DNA of 64,000 bases, taken from Amycolatopsis sp. GM8. GTDB lineage: Bacteria > Actinomycetota > Actinomycetes > Mycobacteriales > Pseudonocardiaceae. Below the pieces are notes generated by a model. The model had not been told where the DNA came from and did not search any database. It saw only the letters and a program-made list of their open reading frames with translations. Positions 7,296-15,495 of the stretch are shown one piece after another. The translations under genes and the position numbers were made by a program. Every line of letters starts with the position of its first letter. Within the stretch, counting starts at the first letter, position 1. The stretch covers positions 433,696-497,695 of the forward strand of contig NZ_JAJKFK010000005.1 in assembly GCF_021653975.1 (NCBI RefSeq), read 5' to 3'.

Positions 7296-7727
7296 ATGGG
7301 ATTTCCTGATCGCATCGAACGGACCGTCGAGATCGCGCACGCGCCCGCGAAGGTCTGGGCAGCGCTCACCACGGCCGAGGGGCTGGGCACCTGGTTCGGC
7401 AACCAGGCCAAGATCGACCTGCGCCCCGGCGGTGCCGCGGAGATGACCTGGGATCACGGCCACCGGGCCGAGATGCGCGTCGAACGCGTCGAGGAGCCGA
7501 GGGTTTTCGGCTACACCTGGCACATCTACGGGCTGCCGGACGAGGACCCACGCCGCACCTATGTCGAGTTCACGCTCGAACCGGCCGGCACGGGCACCCG
7601 GCTGACCGTGGTCGAGTCCGGTTTCGCGCAGCTGCCCGACGACGCGCACCAGAAGGCGTTCGACGGCAACACCGGCGGCTGGAAGAGCGAACTGGGCGAG
7701 CTGGTCGAATATCTCGATGCCGCCTGA
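7296..7727 (+). CDS. SRPBCC (AHSA1-type) domain protein
   Basis: The 143-residue protein is one START-like helix-grip domain (IERTVEIAHAPAKVWAALTTAEGLGTWFG ... YVEFTLEPAGTGTRLTVVESGF). Members bind small hydrophobic ligands, and in actinomycetes are very often encoded with an ArsR regulator, as here. The specific ligand is unknown. The ATG is preceded by GTGGAGGA at good spacing. Its 3' end overlaps the ArsR gene by 11 bp, so translation is coupled. Confidence 0.9.
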   Translation: MGFPDRIERTVEIAHAPAKVWAALTTAEGLGTWFGNQAKIDLRPGGAAEMTWDHGHRAEMRVERVEEPRVFGYTWHIYGLPDEDPRRTYVEFTLEPAGTGTRLTVVESGFAQLPDDAHQKAFDGNTGGWKSELGELVEYLDAA

Positions 7728-8070
7728 CATCGAAGCGACCGCCGAACAGGTCTTCGTCGCCTTGGCCGACCCGAGCCGGCGCGCCATCCTGAGCGCACTG
7801 GCCTCGGGCGGCCCGGCCACGGCGACGGACCTCGCGACCCGCCTGCCGATCACCCGGCAGGCGATCGCCAAACACCTGGCGCTGCTCGCCGAAGCCGGCC
7901 TGGTCACGGCCGAACAGGGGGAACGGCGCCGGGTGCGCTACCGGCTGCACTCCGCGCCCATGCAAGTGGCGCAACAGTTCCTGGCCGCGCTGGCCCGCGA
8001 TTGGGACAGCCCGCTGGACGCATTGACCAGACACCTGGACAAGGAGCACCAAGATGGACACGACCGATGA
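7717..8070 (+). CDS. ArsR/SmtB-family transcriptional regulator
   Basis: The 117-residue winged-helix protein has the family core EQVFVALADPSRRAILSAL...PITRQAIAKHLALLAEAGLVTAE. It lacks the CxC metal-binding motif of arsenic or cadmium sensors, matching the subgroup paired with SRPBCC proteins. It probably represses this operon by binding the half-site cluster upstream of the SRPBCC gene. It overlaps both neighbours (11 bp upstream, 17 bp downstream). Confidence 0.92.
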   Translation: MPPDIEATAEQVFVALADPSRRAILSALASGGPATATDLATRLPITRQAIAKHLALLAEAGLVTAEQGERRRVRYRLHSAPMQVAQQFLAALARDWDSPLDALTRHLDKEHQDGHDR

Positions 8071-8764
8071 CCTTCCCCCGGTGACGGACCGGGCGACCTG
8101 GCAGGCCGAGCTGGACGCGTTGCGCGTCCGGGAAAAGGCCCACACGCGCGCGGGCGACGCGATCGCGGCGGACCGCCGGCGGCTGCCGATGGTCGAAGTC
8201 GACCCGGCGATCCCGCTGGTCGGGCCGCGCGGGCCGGTCACGCTGCTGGACGCGTTCGAAGGCCGCCAGCAGCTGATCGCGTACTTCCACATGTGGCACA
8301 CCGGCGGGTCCGCCGCCGACCAGTGCGAGGGCTGCACGTACTACAGCACGCAGGTTCGCGAGCTGTCCTACCTGCACGCCCGCGATGTCACCTATGCCGT
8401 GCTGTGCCAGGGCCCGTACGAGGAAAGCGTGCGGTACAAGGACTTCATGGGCCTGGACGTGCCGTGGTACTCGGCTCAGGACTCCGCCGAGGCCCTGCTG
8501 CCCGGGCGGCAGGCCGGGATGTTCTTCCTGGTGTGCTATCTGCGGGACGGCGACCGGGTGTTCGAGACGTACTGGACCAATGGCCGTGGCGTCGAGGTCA
8601 TGTCGCCGACGTACGGGCTGCTGGACCTGACCGCGTACGGGCGGCAGGAGGCGTGGGAGGACTCCCCCCACGGCCGGTCGCGGCGGTGGGAGGTCGACTC
8701 CGCGCAGTGGCGCACCGGCGGATATCCCACCGCGTACTGGGCCCGTCTGCAGAAGACCTCCTGA
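8054..8764 (+). CDS. DUF899 thioredoxin-like family protein
   Basis: The 236-residue protein MDTTDDLPPVTDRATWQAELDAL matches the DUF899 family, a thioredoxin-fold group. It shows the conserved blocks AYFHMWHTGGSAADQCEGCTY (two Cys in a CEGC pair), VPWYSAQDS and the aromatic-rich C-terminal region VFETYWTNGRGVEVM. No reaction has been established for the family. It is the third gene of the SRPBCC-ArsR operon, overlapping the regulator by 17 bp, so the three are almost certainly co-regulated. Confidence 0.85.
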   Translation: MDTTDDLPPVTDRATWQAELDALRVREKAHTRAGDAIAADRRRLPMVEVDPAIPLVGPRGPVTLLDAFEGRQQLIAYFHMWHTGGSAADQCEGCTYYSTQVRELSYLHARDVTYAVLCQGPYEESVRYKDFMGLDVPWYSAQDSAEALLPGRQAGMFFLVCYLRDGDRVFETYWTNGRGVEVMSPTYGLLDLTAYGRQEAWEDSPHGRSRRWEVDSAQWRTGGYPTAYWARLQKTS

Positions 8765-8832
8765 ACGCGCAGGGTTGCTCGCCCGGGCTTCGTCCGCTTT
8801 GCTGGGCCCTCGAACAGAACGAGGAGGTTCCC

Positions 8833-9393
8833 GTGGCGAAGCTGATCTACTCCGCGATCGCGTCTCTGGACGGGTACGTGGAGGACGAGCACGGCGGTTT
8901 CGAATGGGCGGCTCCCGACGAGGAGGTGCACGCGTTCGTCAACGAGCTCGAGCGGCCGATCGGCACCTATCTGTACGGGCGCCGCATGTACGAAACGATG
9001 ATGTACTGGGAAACCGTGCCGGCGAGCGCCGATGAGTCCAAGGCATTCCAGGATTTCGCGGAGATCTGGCGAGCGGCCGAGAAGATCGTTTACTCCCGGA
9101 CGCTCCAGAAGCCATCGACCGTGCGGACGCGGATCGAGGCCGATTTCGATCCTGCCGCCATCCAGCGGCTCAAGGCATCGGCCGACCGCGACCTCTCGAT
9201 CGGCGGCGCGGAACTCGGCGGGGAGGCACTCGCCGCGGGACTGGTCGACGAAGTTCACCTGCTCCTCGGGCCGATCCTCGTCGGCGGTGGGAAACGCGCA
9301 CTGCCGGACGGCGTTCGGCTCCAGCTGGAACTCATGGACGAGCATCGCTTCGGGAGCGGCGTCGTGCACCTGCACTATCGGGTACACGCCTAG
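8833..9393 (+). CDS. Dihydrofolate reductase-like (RibD C-terminal-type) protein
   Basis: The 186-residue protein MAKLIYSAIASLDGYVED...YLYGRRMYETMMYWE...DRDLSIGGAELGGEALAAGLVDEVHLLLGPILVGGGKRAL has the DHFR/RibD_C fold. The nucleotide-binding motif is SIGGAELG and the C-terminal motif PILVGGGKRA. It is probably an NAD(P)H-dependent reductase of unknown substrate; proteins of this type are common and not true folate enzymes. The GTG at 8833 is supported by GAGGAGG 5 bp upstream. It stands 68 bp after the DUF899 gene. Confidence 0.88.
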   Translation: MAKLIYSAIASLDGYVEDEHGGFEWAAPDEEVHAFVNELERPIGTYLYGRRMYETMMYWETVPASADESKAFQDFAEIWRAAEKIVYSRTLQKPSTVRTRIEADFDPAAIQRLKASADRDLSIGGAELGGEALAAGLVDEVHLLLGPILVGGGKRALPDGVRLQLELMDEHRFGSGVVHLHYRVHA

Positions 9394-9410
9394 CCTTCCG
9401 TTAACCCGGC

Positions 9411-10058
9411 ATGGGCGACACTGGTCGCGTGACGGGGTTCCACAAAGGACTGGTGATCGCGGCCGTGCTGTTCGCCGCGACGCTGGCCGCGGTGCTGACG
9501 TCCGCGACAATGCCGGTCGACCAGGCCATCCACAGCTGGGCGGTGAGTGTCCGGACGCCGGGCGGGATCGCGCTGGCCAAGGCCGTCACCACGCTGGGTA
9601 TCGCCTGGGTGGCCGCCCCGCTGACGACGCTCATCGCGTTCGCCGCCACCCCCGGACCGGTCCGCACCCGTGCCGTCCACGCGGCGATCGCGCTCGCCGT
9701 GATCGCCGCGGGCGGGTTCTGCCGGACGGCGATTTCCATCGCCGTGCACCGGGCCCGGCCACCGCTGGCGGACTGGGCGACCACGACCGCCGGTTTTTCG
9801 TTCCCGTCCGGGCACACGACGGAGGCGACGCTGGCCGCGGGCCTGAGCGCGTGGCTGATCGCCCGGCGCCTCACGCGGCCGTGGGCACGCACGCTGATCT
9901 GGCTCGCGGCGGCCGCCTGCGCGGCGGTCGTCGGCTTCACCCGGGTCTACCTCGGCGTGCACTGGCCGACCGATGTGTTCGGTGGCTGGTGCTTCGGGGT
10001 TCTGTGGCTGACCCTGGCGGCCGTCGTAGTGATCCGCCGGGCGGATCAGCCCTTGTGA
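9411..10058 (+). CDS. PAP2-superfamily membrane phosphatase
   Basis: The 215-residue protein has about five or six hydrophobic helices and the three phosphatase motifs: HRARPPLADW, FSFPSGHTTEA (catalytic His) and TRVYLGVHWPTDVFGG (second His and Asp). It probably removes phosphate from a lipid or isoprenoid diphosphate on the outer face of the membrane, as in undecaprenyl-diphosphate recycling. Motif 1 has His where many members have Lys. An alternative GTG start at 9429 would shorten it by six residues. Confidence 0.88.
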   Translation: MGDTGRVTGFHKGLVIAAVLFAATLAAVLTSATMPVDQAIHSWAVSVRTPGGIALAKAVTTLGIAWVAAPLTTLIAFAATPGPVRTRAVHAAIALAVIAAGGFCRTAISIAVHRARPPLADWATTTAGFSFPSGHTTEATLAAGLSAWLIARRLTRPWARTLIWLAAAACAAVVGFTRVYLGVHWPTDVFGGWCFGVLWLTLAAVVVIRRADQPL

Positions 10059-10094
10059 GCCAGCGTCTCCGCACGCACCCTCGGCGTCGAGGGA

Positions 10095-10856
10095 TCAGAG
10101 CAGTACGTCCCCTCCATTGGGCGAGAGGGTTTGACCGACGTAGTAGTTCCCGGCCGCGGAGGCGAGCAGCAGTGCGGTGGGTGCGATCTCTTCGACTTCG
10201 CCGACCCGGCCCAGTGGCAGCGACGCGCGCTTGTCGGCCAGCCAGCTCTCGCTGTGCCCCCGCAGCAGCGCGGTGTCCACCGGTCCCGGGGCGATCGCGT
10301 TGACCAGCACGCCGTGCGGGGCGCCTTCGAGCGCCAGGGCACGCGTGAACCCGACGACCCCGGCCTTGGAAGCGCAGTAGTGGGCAAGACCCGTGGCGCC
10401 CTTGTAGGCGAGCTGCGAGGCGATGTTGATGATCCGCCCCCAGCCCTTGCGGCGCATCGGTTCGTAGAACGCGTGTGCCACCAGATAGGTACCCCGCAGG
10501 TTGATCCCCACCACGCGATCCCACTCGGCTACATCGACGTCCTCGAACGGCCGGTCCCCGCCGCCGACACCGGCCGAGTTGACCACGATGTCGACGTGGC
10601 CGACCGTGTCGGCGGCCCAGGCGGCGAGCCCGTCGACATCCGCCGCGGAGGAGACGTCGCAGGAGCGGGAGGCGACCTCGTGACCCGCGCCGGTGAGCTC
10701 GCTCGTGAAGGTCACCGCCGCGTCGTCGTCATCGAGATGGCAGAACGCCACGGCGGCACCGTGCCGAGCCAGGATTTCCACGATCGCCCGCCCGATCCCC
10801 CGGCTGCCCCCGGTGACCAGGGCCGTGCGGCCGGTGAGGTCGAACGGATCAGTCAT
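10095..10856 (-). CDS. Short-chain dehydrogenase/reductase (FabG-like)
   Basis: The 253-residue classical SDR has the cofactor motif TGGSRGIGRA (residues about 15-24), NSAG, and the catalytic Ser with YCASK (Ser in NIASQLAYKGATGLAHYCASK). It is an NAD(P)-dependent oxidoreductase acting on a hydroxyl or keto group; the substrate is not deducible. Its start overlaps the upstream epimerase-like gene by 8 bp. Both follow the dihydropyrimidinase-type gene, giving a three-gene minus-strand operon. Confidence 0.9.
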   Translation of the reverse strand: MTDPFDLTGRTALVTGGSRGIGRAIVEILARHGAAVAFCHLDDDDAAVTFTSELTGAGHEVASRSCDVSSAADVDGLAAWAADTVGHVDIVVNSAGVGGGDRPFEDVDVAEWDRVVGINLRGTYLVAHAFYEPMRRKGWGRIINIASQLAYKGATGLAHYCASKAGVVGFTRALALEGAPHGVLVNAIAPGPVDTALLRGHSESWLADKRASLPLGRVGEVEEIAPTALLLASAAGNYYVGQTLSPNGGDVLL

Positions 10857-11784
10857 GGTTTCCTGCCTCCTCGAAGAGCGTGCCGGCGTAGGTCCTGATG
10901 CCCTCGGCGAGCGTCCAATGCGCGTGGAATCCGAGTTCGGCCTCGACGCGGTCCAGCGACAGCGGGCCCTGCCGGTCCGGGTCGTCCGGGTCGGGTCCGT
11001 CTTCGAGTCGCACAGTGATGCCCGGCACGACGCCGGCGGCCACCTCCGCCACCCCCGCCATCGTGAGGTGCGAACCGGCGGTCACGTTGAAGACGCGGTG
11101 TTCCGGGGATTCCACGTCCCACGCCCGGACGATGGCTTCGGCCGCGTCGTCGACGAAAATGTACTGCCGGGGGAAATCCCGGCCGAACGGCAGCACGGTC
11201 GGCGAGCCATCCCGGGCGTTCTCCAGCATCGTCCGGACGAAGCAGGCGGTGCGGCGGCCCGGGCCGTACACGGTGCCGAGCCGGAGCGCGATCCCGTCGA
11301 CTCCGTACTGCGCGGTGTAGGCGCTGATCAGCGCTTCGCCGGCGACTTTCGTGGCCGCGTACACGCTCGTCGGCGTGGTCGCGGTGGTTTCCGGCACCGC
11401 GGCTTCGGCGGTGTTGCCGTAGACGGTGATGGACGAGCAGAACACCACGCGCCGCAAGTGCCGCAACCGGGCCGTTTCGAGCACGTTGGTGGTGCCGCCG
11501 ATGTTGATGTCGATGATCGTCCGTGGCGCGTCCCGGGACAGCATCGGGCCGGAGATCGCGCCGCAGTGCACGATGCCGGTCACGCCCTCCCGGACGACGA
11601 TGGCATCGAGCGCGGCCCCGTCGGTGACGTCGCAGGCGATCACGTCGCTGGACCGGGGGGTGAGGTCGGTCGCGACGACCCGGCTGCCTCGCGCACGCAG
11701 GCGCGCCACGACGGCATTGCCGAGCAGGCCGGAGGCCCCGGTGACGAGCACGGTGTCCGGTGGTGCGGAATTGTCTCGATTCAT
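10849..11784 (-). CDS. NAD-dependent epimerase/dehydratase (extended SDR)
   Basis: The 311-residue extended SDR has the N-terminal NAD motif VTGASGLLGNAV, a Ser-rich SSITVYG strand and the catalytic YAATK. The block LGTVYGPGRR and a C-terminal substrate lobe follow. Members act on sugar nucleotides or related hydroxy compounds. The ATG encoding MNRDNS is chosen because AGGAG lies 9 bp upstream; a start 36 bp earlier is open but lacks one. It lies between the amidohydrolase and the FabG-like SDR, so the three may act on one substrate in series. Confidence 0.85.
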   Translation of the reverse strand: MNRDNSAPPDTVLVTGASGLLGNAVVARLRARGSRVVATDLTPRSSDVIACDVTDGAALDAIVVREGVTGIVHCGAISGPMLSRDAPRTIIDINIGGTTNVLETARLRHLRRVVFCSSITVYGNTAEAAVPETTATTPTSVYAATKVAGEALISAYTAQYGVDGIALRLGTVYGPGRRTACFVRTMLENARDGSPTVLPFGRDFPRQYIFVDDAAEAIVRAWDVESPEHRVFNVTAGSHLTMAGVAEVAAGVVPGITVRLEDGPDPDDPDRQGPLSLDRVEAELGFHAHWTLAEGIRTYAGTLFEEAGNHD

Positions 11785-11825
11785 CGCTGGAAACTCCTGA
11801 TCGGTGGGTTGGTCGTCCACAGTTT

Positions 11826-13235
11826 CTACGTCAGGAGAGCATCGTCGAGTGGGTGCGTTTCCAGGAACCGTCCGACGGGGCCGGGGTCGTGGAATCCCGC
11901 ACTGTCGAGCACGACACGGCCCGCGGAGACGACGTCCGTGGGCCAGCCGTACAGCGTCATGCCTTGGTACGGCGTGTAATCAGTGGCCATGTGGAGGTCG
12001 GCGGCGTCGGTGGTGCGGCTCGCCGCCGGGTCGACACTGTAGAAGTCGGCGTCGGCACCCGGCCCGATCCACCCCTTGGTGTGCAGGCCGTTGAGCCGGG
12101 CGGCATTCGTCGACGTCAGCGCGGCGAACCGCTCGAGGGACACGCCTGCTTCCGCCACGAGCGCGGTGAACGCGGCCGGGATGCGGGTCTCGACGCCCGG
12201 GAGGCCGTTGGGCATGTGCCGGACGTCGTGGCTGCTCGCCGATTTCTGTTCGAGGCTGAAGCAGCAGTGGTCGGAGCCGATCGTGTCGACGTCGCCGACC
12301 AGTGCGGCGGTCACCAGGTCACGGCGCAGCTCGTGGCCCCGCAGGGGCGGGCAGCACACGAACCCTTCCGCTCCGGGCTTGCCGTAGACCGAGTCGTCGA
12401 GGAGCAGATAGTGCGGGCAGGTTTCGGTGTAGGCCCGCAGGCCTTCGCGGCGTGCGGCGCGGACTTGTGCCACGGCCTCCGGCGTCGACTGGTGGACGAA
12501 ATAGACGGGCGCCGAAAGGTGCTGCGCGGTCGCGAGAACCTGTGCCACGGCGGCGTTTTCGGCGAGTGCGGGCCGGGTTTCGGCGAGATGTGACGCGTCG
12601 ATGCGACCGGCCTCGGCACACAGGGCCAGCGCGTCCTCGATCACATGGTCGGCCTCGGCGTGCACGTATCCCATGCCGCCCTGCCGGTGCAGGCTCCGGA
12701 GGACTTCGAGGATCGTCTCCGGCTCGACCATCCGCTCGCCACGGTAGGTGGTGAACATCTTGATCGTGCGGATACCGAGTTTCGCCAGTTCCGCGATCTG
12801 CTCACCCAACCCGGGGTCCCAGCGGACGAGCCCACCGTGCAACGCGTGATCGATCCGGGCCGAGGCCCCCTCATCGAGCCGGCGCCGCGCACAGTCGAGC
12901 GGTGTCTCGTCGTCGGCCTCGGGGATGGCGAAGTTGACGACCGTCGTCGTCCCACCGTGCAGCGCGGCGACGGTGGCGCTTTCGTAGTCGTCCTGCCCGG
13001 CGTAGTCCCCGACGATCTCGCCGATGTGGCAGTGCGGGTCGACCCCGCCGGGAAGCAGGACCCGGCCCTCGACGTCGAGCGTGCGGCGAGCGACCGGCAC
13101 CGGCGCGCCGGGCGCGAGCAAGCCCCGCACCTGTCCATTGTGGACGATCACGGTCGCGGCCTGCCGGTGGGACGCGTTGACGACTATGCCCCCGGTGACG
13201 ACCAGGTCGACACCGTCTTCGTGCTGATCCGACAT
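11826..13235 (-). CDS. Dihydropyrimidinase/hydantoinase-family cyclic amidohydrolase
   Basis: The 469-residue enzyme has the complete two-metal amidohydrolase set: His68 and His70 in DPHCHIGE, the lysine carboxylated in the family (Lys159, TIKMF), His192 in YVHAEADH, His248 in YFVHQST and Asp322 in TIGSDHC. It would hydrolyse a cyclic amide such as a dihydropyrimidine, hydantoin or related ring. Length matches D-hydantoinases. The gene starts a minus-strand operon with an epimerase-like and an SDR gene and diverges from a GntR regulator. Substrate specificity within the family is not resolved. Confidence 0.9.
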   Translation of the reverse strand: MSDQHEDGVDLVVTGGIVVNASHRQAATVIVHNGQVRGLLAPGAPVPVARRTLDVEGRVLLPGGVDPHCHIGEIVGDYAGQDDYESATVAALHGGTTTVVNFAIPEADDETPLDCARRRLDEGASARIDHALHGGLVRWDPGLGEQIAELAKLGIRTIKMFTTYRGERMVEPETILEVLRSLHRQGGMGYVHAEADHVIEDALALCAEAGRIDASHLAETRPALAENAAVAQVLATAQHLSAPVYFVHQSTPEAVAQVRAARREGLRAYTETCPHYLLLDDSVYGKPGAEGFVCCPPLRGHELRRDLVTAALVGDVDTIGSDHCCFSLEQKSASSHDVRHMPNGLPGVETRIPAAFTALVAEAGVSLERFAALTSTNAARLNGLHTKGWIGPGADADFYSVDPAASRTTDAADLHMATDYTPYQGMTLYGWPTDVVSAGRVVLDSAGFHDPGPVGRFLETHPLDDALLT

Positions 13236-13338
13236 GATGCGTTCCTCCTGGGGGCGACTTCCGGCGTGATCGAATTCCGCATGGTCGCGCCGCGTCGCGC
13301 AGGTACGGAGCGTTCACACTGACATCGGCCCACTATCA

Positions 13339-13370
13339 TTGTCAACAAGAATGACCTATCTTGTTGACAA
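13339..13370. promoter_or_regulatory. Double GntR-type operator, TTGTCAACAAGA and its inverse
   Basis: TTGTCAACAAGA (13339-13350) and TCTTGTTGACAA (13359-13370) form a perfect 12-bp inverted repeat with 8-bp spacer. Each arm also holds its own TTGTNNACAA palindrome, centres 22 bp apart. This is typical of FCD-type GntR sites. They sit between the amidohydrolase operon and the gntR gene, so the regulator probably controls both. Confidence 0.7.
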
Positions 13371-13396
13371 GATGGGCACGGACTCCGGAGGGCGGG

Positions 13397-14077
13397 TTGC
13401 GCGGACACCAGCAGGACCTACCAGGAGACGAGATCTACCAACGGATCCGTGAGTCGGTGTTGCGCAACAGGATCGGGCCCGGCACCAAACTCGCGGAAGT
13501 GAAGCTGTGCGAGCTCTTTGGCGCCAATCGCGAGGTGGTTCGTCGCGCACTCATCCGGCTGGCCTCGGACGGGCTCGTCGAGTACTACCCGAAACGAGGA
13601 GCGTTCGTAGCCAGCCCGACCGACCAGCAAGTCGAGCATGTGCGAGACGCGCGGATCGCCATCGAGGGCGACCTGGCGGCGCGACTGGCGGGACGGATCG
13701 ACGAGGCGGCGCTGGCCGAACTCGACCGGATCACCACCGAGCAGATCGATCACCAGCGCGCGGGCGAGCTGGCCGCCGCGGTGGAACTGTCCGGCACGTT
13801 CCACGTCACGCTGGCCGAGGCCGGCGGTAATCCCTTCTGTGTCAAGTACCTGGTCGAGCTGACCGCGCTGACCTGCCTCGCCATCGCGAAGTACGCCGTC
13901 CCCCCGAACGCGGGATGCCCGCTGGATGACCACATCACCATCACCGCCGCGCTGCGCACCGAGGATGGCCCGCGGGCGGCGGAATTGATGCGCACGCACC
14001 TGGGCCGGGTGCACAAGGCGATCCTCGACCGCGCCCGCCGGCCGGCGCCGAGCCCGGAACTGAGCGACCTGATCTGA
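13397..14077 (+). CDS. GntR-family regulator, FCD subfamily
   Basis: The 226-residue regulator has an N-terminal GntR winged helix (EIYQRIRESVLRNRIGPGTKLAEVKLCELFGANREVVRRALIRLA begins near residue 11) and a helical FCD effector domain (RDARIAIEGDLAARLAG...FHVTLAEAGGN...DDHITITAAL). Such proteins bind carboxylates or amino-acid-like ligands. The TTG at 13397 is preferred because GGAGG lies 5 bp upstream. The longest frame would start at a TTG inside the operator repeat. It diverges from the amidohydrolase operon and converges on the secreted hydrolase gene. Confidence 0.88.
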   Translation: MRGHQQDLPGDEIYQRIRESVLRNRIGPGTKLAEVKLCELFGANREVVRRALIRLASDGLVEYYPKRGAFVASPTDQQVEHVRDARIAIEGDLAARLAGRIDEAALAELDRITTEQIDHQRAGELAAAVELSGTFHVTLAEAGGNPFCVKYLVELTALTCLAIAKYAVPPNAGCPLDDHITITAALRTEDGPRAAELMRTHLGRVHKAILDRARRPAPSPELSDLI

Positions 14078-14087
14078 ATTCTCAGAT
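14072..14087. terminator. Small symmetric hairpin at convergent stop codons
   Basis: ATCTGAATTCTCAGAT is a 16-bp palindrome with 6-bp arms that contains the stop codons of both convergent genes. It may act as a weak bidirectional terminator. The short A/T-rich stem makes this uncertain. Confidence 0.35.
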
Positions 14088-15158
14088 GTGGTTATCGATC
14101 CACGAACCGATCATGTGAAACACCTCGGGCGCGCATTTCTGCAAATTCAGATCGTGACCGGCATTCGGGATGACCTGCACGCTCACGGACGGCGAATTCA
14201 CGTAAGCCGACTGTTCACTCGCGACGACCGCAGAGGTGTTGCCGCAATCCAAGGCACCGCCACAGCCGAGGATGTCGTGGTCACCCTCCAGCACGAGGAC
14301 GGGAACTATGACATTCGGCGCCTGCCACAGCAGCGGGACACGATTGACTTCCTGCACATATCCGGTCGCCTCGACCGCCGGGAACGTGTCCCCCGTGGCC
14401 TCGTCCGCGGCGACCGCGCCGGGGTCGGTATTCGAGGGCACATAGAACAGGCTCTCGCGTGCTCCTGAATTGACCGCCAGGTAGCCCGGGTCGAGGCCGC
14501 TTCCGGCGAACTTCGGGTTCAGGATCGCGGGTCCCATGGAGGCCACCGTCTGCACGAGTCCGGCGCCCTGGTTGTGGACGATCCCGGTGATCACGATGCC
14601 GTCGACGTCGTGATAGATCCCGGCTTCCTGGATCGCCGCGATCGACCCCATGGAATGCCCCACCAGCGCGACGTGCGCGAAATTCCGACCGAGCCCACCG
14701 TCGCGAATGTACTGCACCACCTGATGCACCGTGTCCGCCGTGGTGGGCTCGGTGACCAGCGCACTGAGCGGATGCGTACTACCGCCATAACCCACCCGGT
14801 CGATCGCCAGCGTCGTATAGCCGTTCCCCACCGCGTTATCGACATAGTTGTACGTCGCGGGGTCGTACGGGAACATCCAGTACGACCGATTGTACGCACC
14901 ACCATGCAATAACAACTGAATCGTCTGCGCCTTCGGGCCCGGATCCGCCGGGCGACACAACGTGCCGGAAATCTGCCCCGGCGTGGGCAGCAACGGAGGC
15001 ACCACCGTCGGGATCCGCACCGGGACCGTCACCTCCGAACACACCGGTCCCGGCGTCGCCGCCGCACTCCCCGCCGTAAACACCGACACGCCAAGAAATC
15101 CCAGCACAGCCACCGCCAGGAGCGACAAGGCTTTACGTCGTCTGCCGACTGCGCCCAC
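14082..15158 (-). CDS. Secreted alpha/beta hydrolase
   Basis: The 358-residue product starts GAVGRRRKALSLLAVAVLGF after the initiator and has a clear signal peptide ending near AGSAAATPG. The alpha/beta hydrolase core shows HGGAYN (oxyanion region), nucleophile Ser169 in VGHSMGS, an acid in LVLEGDHDILGC and the final His in PNAGHDLNLQ. It is probably an extracellular esterase or lipase-like enzyme. The GTG start is supported by CGAGGAGAA upstream. A hairpin-forming GATACT-TTTC-AGTATC lies 28 bp upstream. Codon 83 is TTA, and codon choice is less GC-biased than in neighbours. Its end converges on gntR with a 4-bp gap. Confidence 0.87.
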   Translation of the reverse strand: MGAVGRRRKALSLLAVAVLGFLGVSVFTAGSAAATPGPVCSEVTVPVRIPTVVPPLLPTPGQISGTLCRPADPGPKAQTIQLLLHGGAYNRSYWMFPYDPATYNYVDNAVGNGYTTLAIDRVGYGGSTHPLSALVTEPTTADTVHQVVQYIRDGGLGRNFAHVALVGHSMGSIAAIQEAGIYHDVDGIVITGIVHNQGAGLVQTVASMGPAILNPKFAGSGLDPGYLAVNSGARESLFYVPSNTDPGAVAADEATGDTFPAVEATGYVQEVNRVPLLWQAPNVIVPVLVLEGDHDILGCGGALDCGNTSAVVASEQSAYVNSPSVSVQVIPNAGHDLNLQKCAPEVFHMIGSWIDNHI

Positions 15159-15495
15159 AGTGTTCTCCTCGAGAAATTGACAACCGATACTTTTCAGTAT
15201 CAGCGTGCCAACCACGGGTAACGCACCAAAAAGCCGCACTGTACCCACTGGGGCAACAGGAACGTCCCGGAAGGGCCGGACATGATCGTGGACCCGGCTC
15301 GGGACCGTGACGTGGATCGCAGGGTGGCGCGTTTCTGCGCCGGAAAGCGTCGAATACCTGGCCTTTGCCACGCGTAACTTCGCCGAGACGAAACACAACT
15401 TTCCCGAAACGTGGGTTTGTGACGCTCCCGGGGTGCCGAGCCAGAAAGATCTTGCCCCGCAGCGCCGCTTCCCGGCTAGTCGAAGGAAAATTTCC
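15159..15495. promoter_or_regulatory. Divergent promoter region, secreted hydrolase / Opp-type importer
   Basis: This 337-bp interval holds the promoters of two divergent genes. A palindrome GATACTTTTCAGTATC at 15186-15201 (6-bp arms, 4-nt loop) is the only clear symmetric site. The importer's ribosome-binding site GAAGGA lies at 15483-15488. I see no small gene here. Confidence 0.5.
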
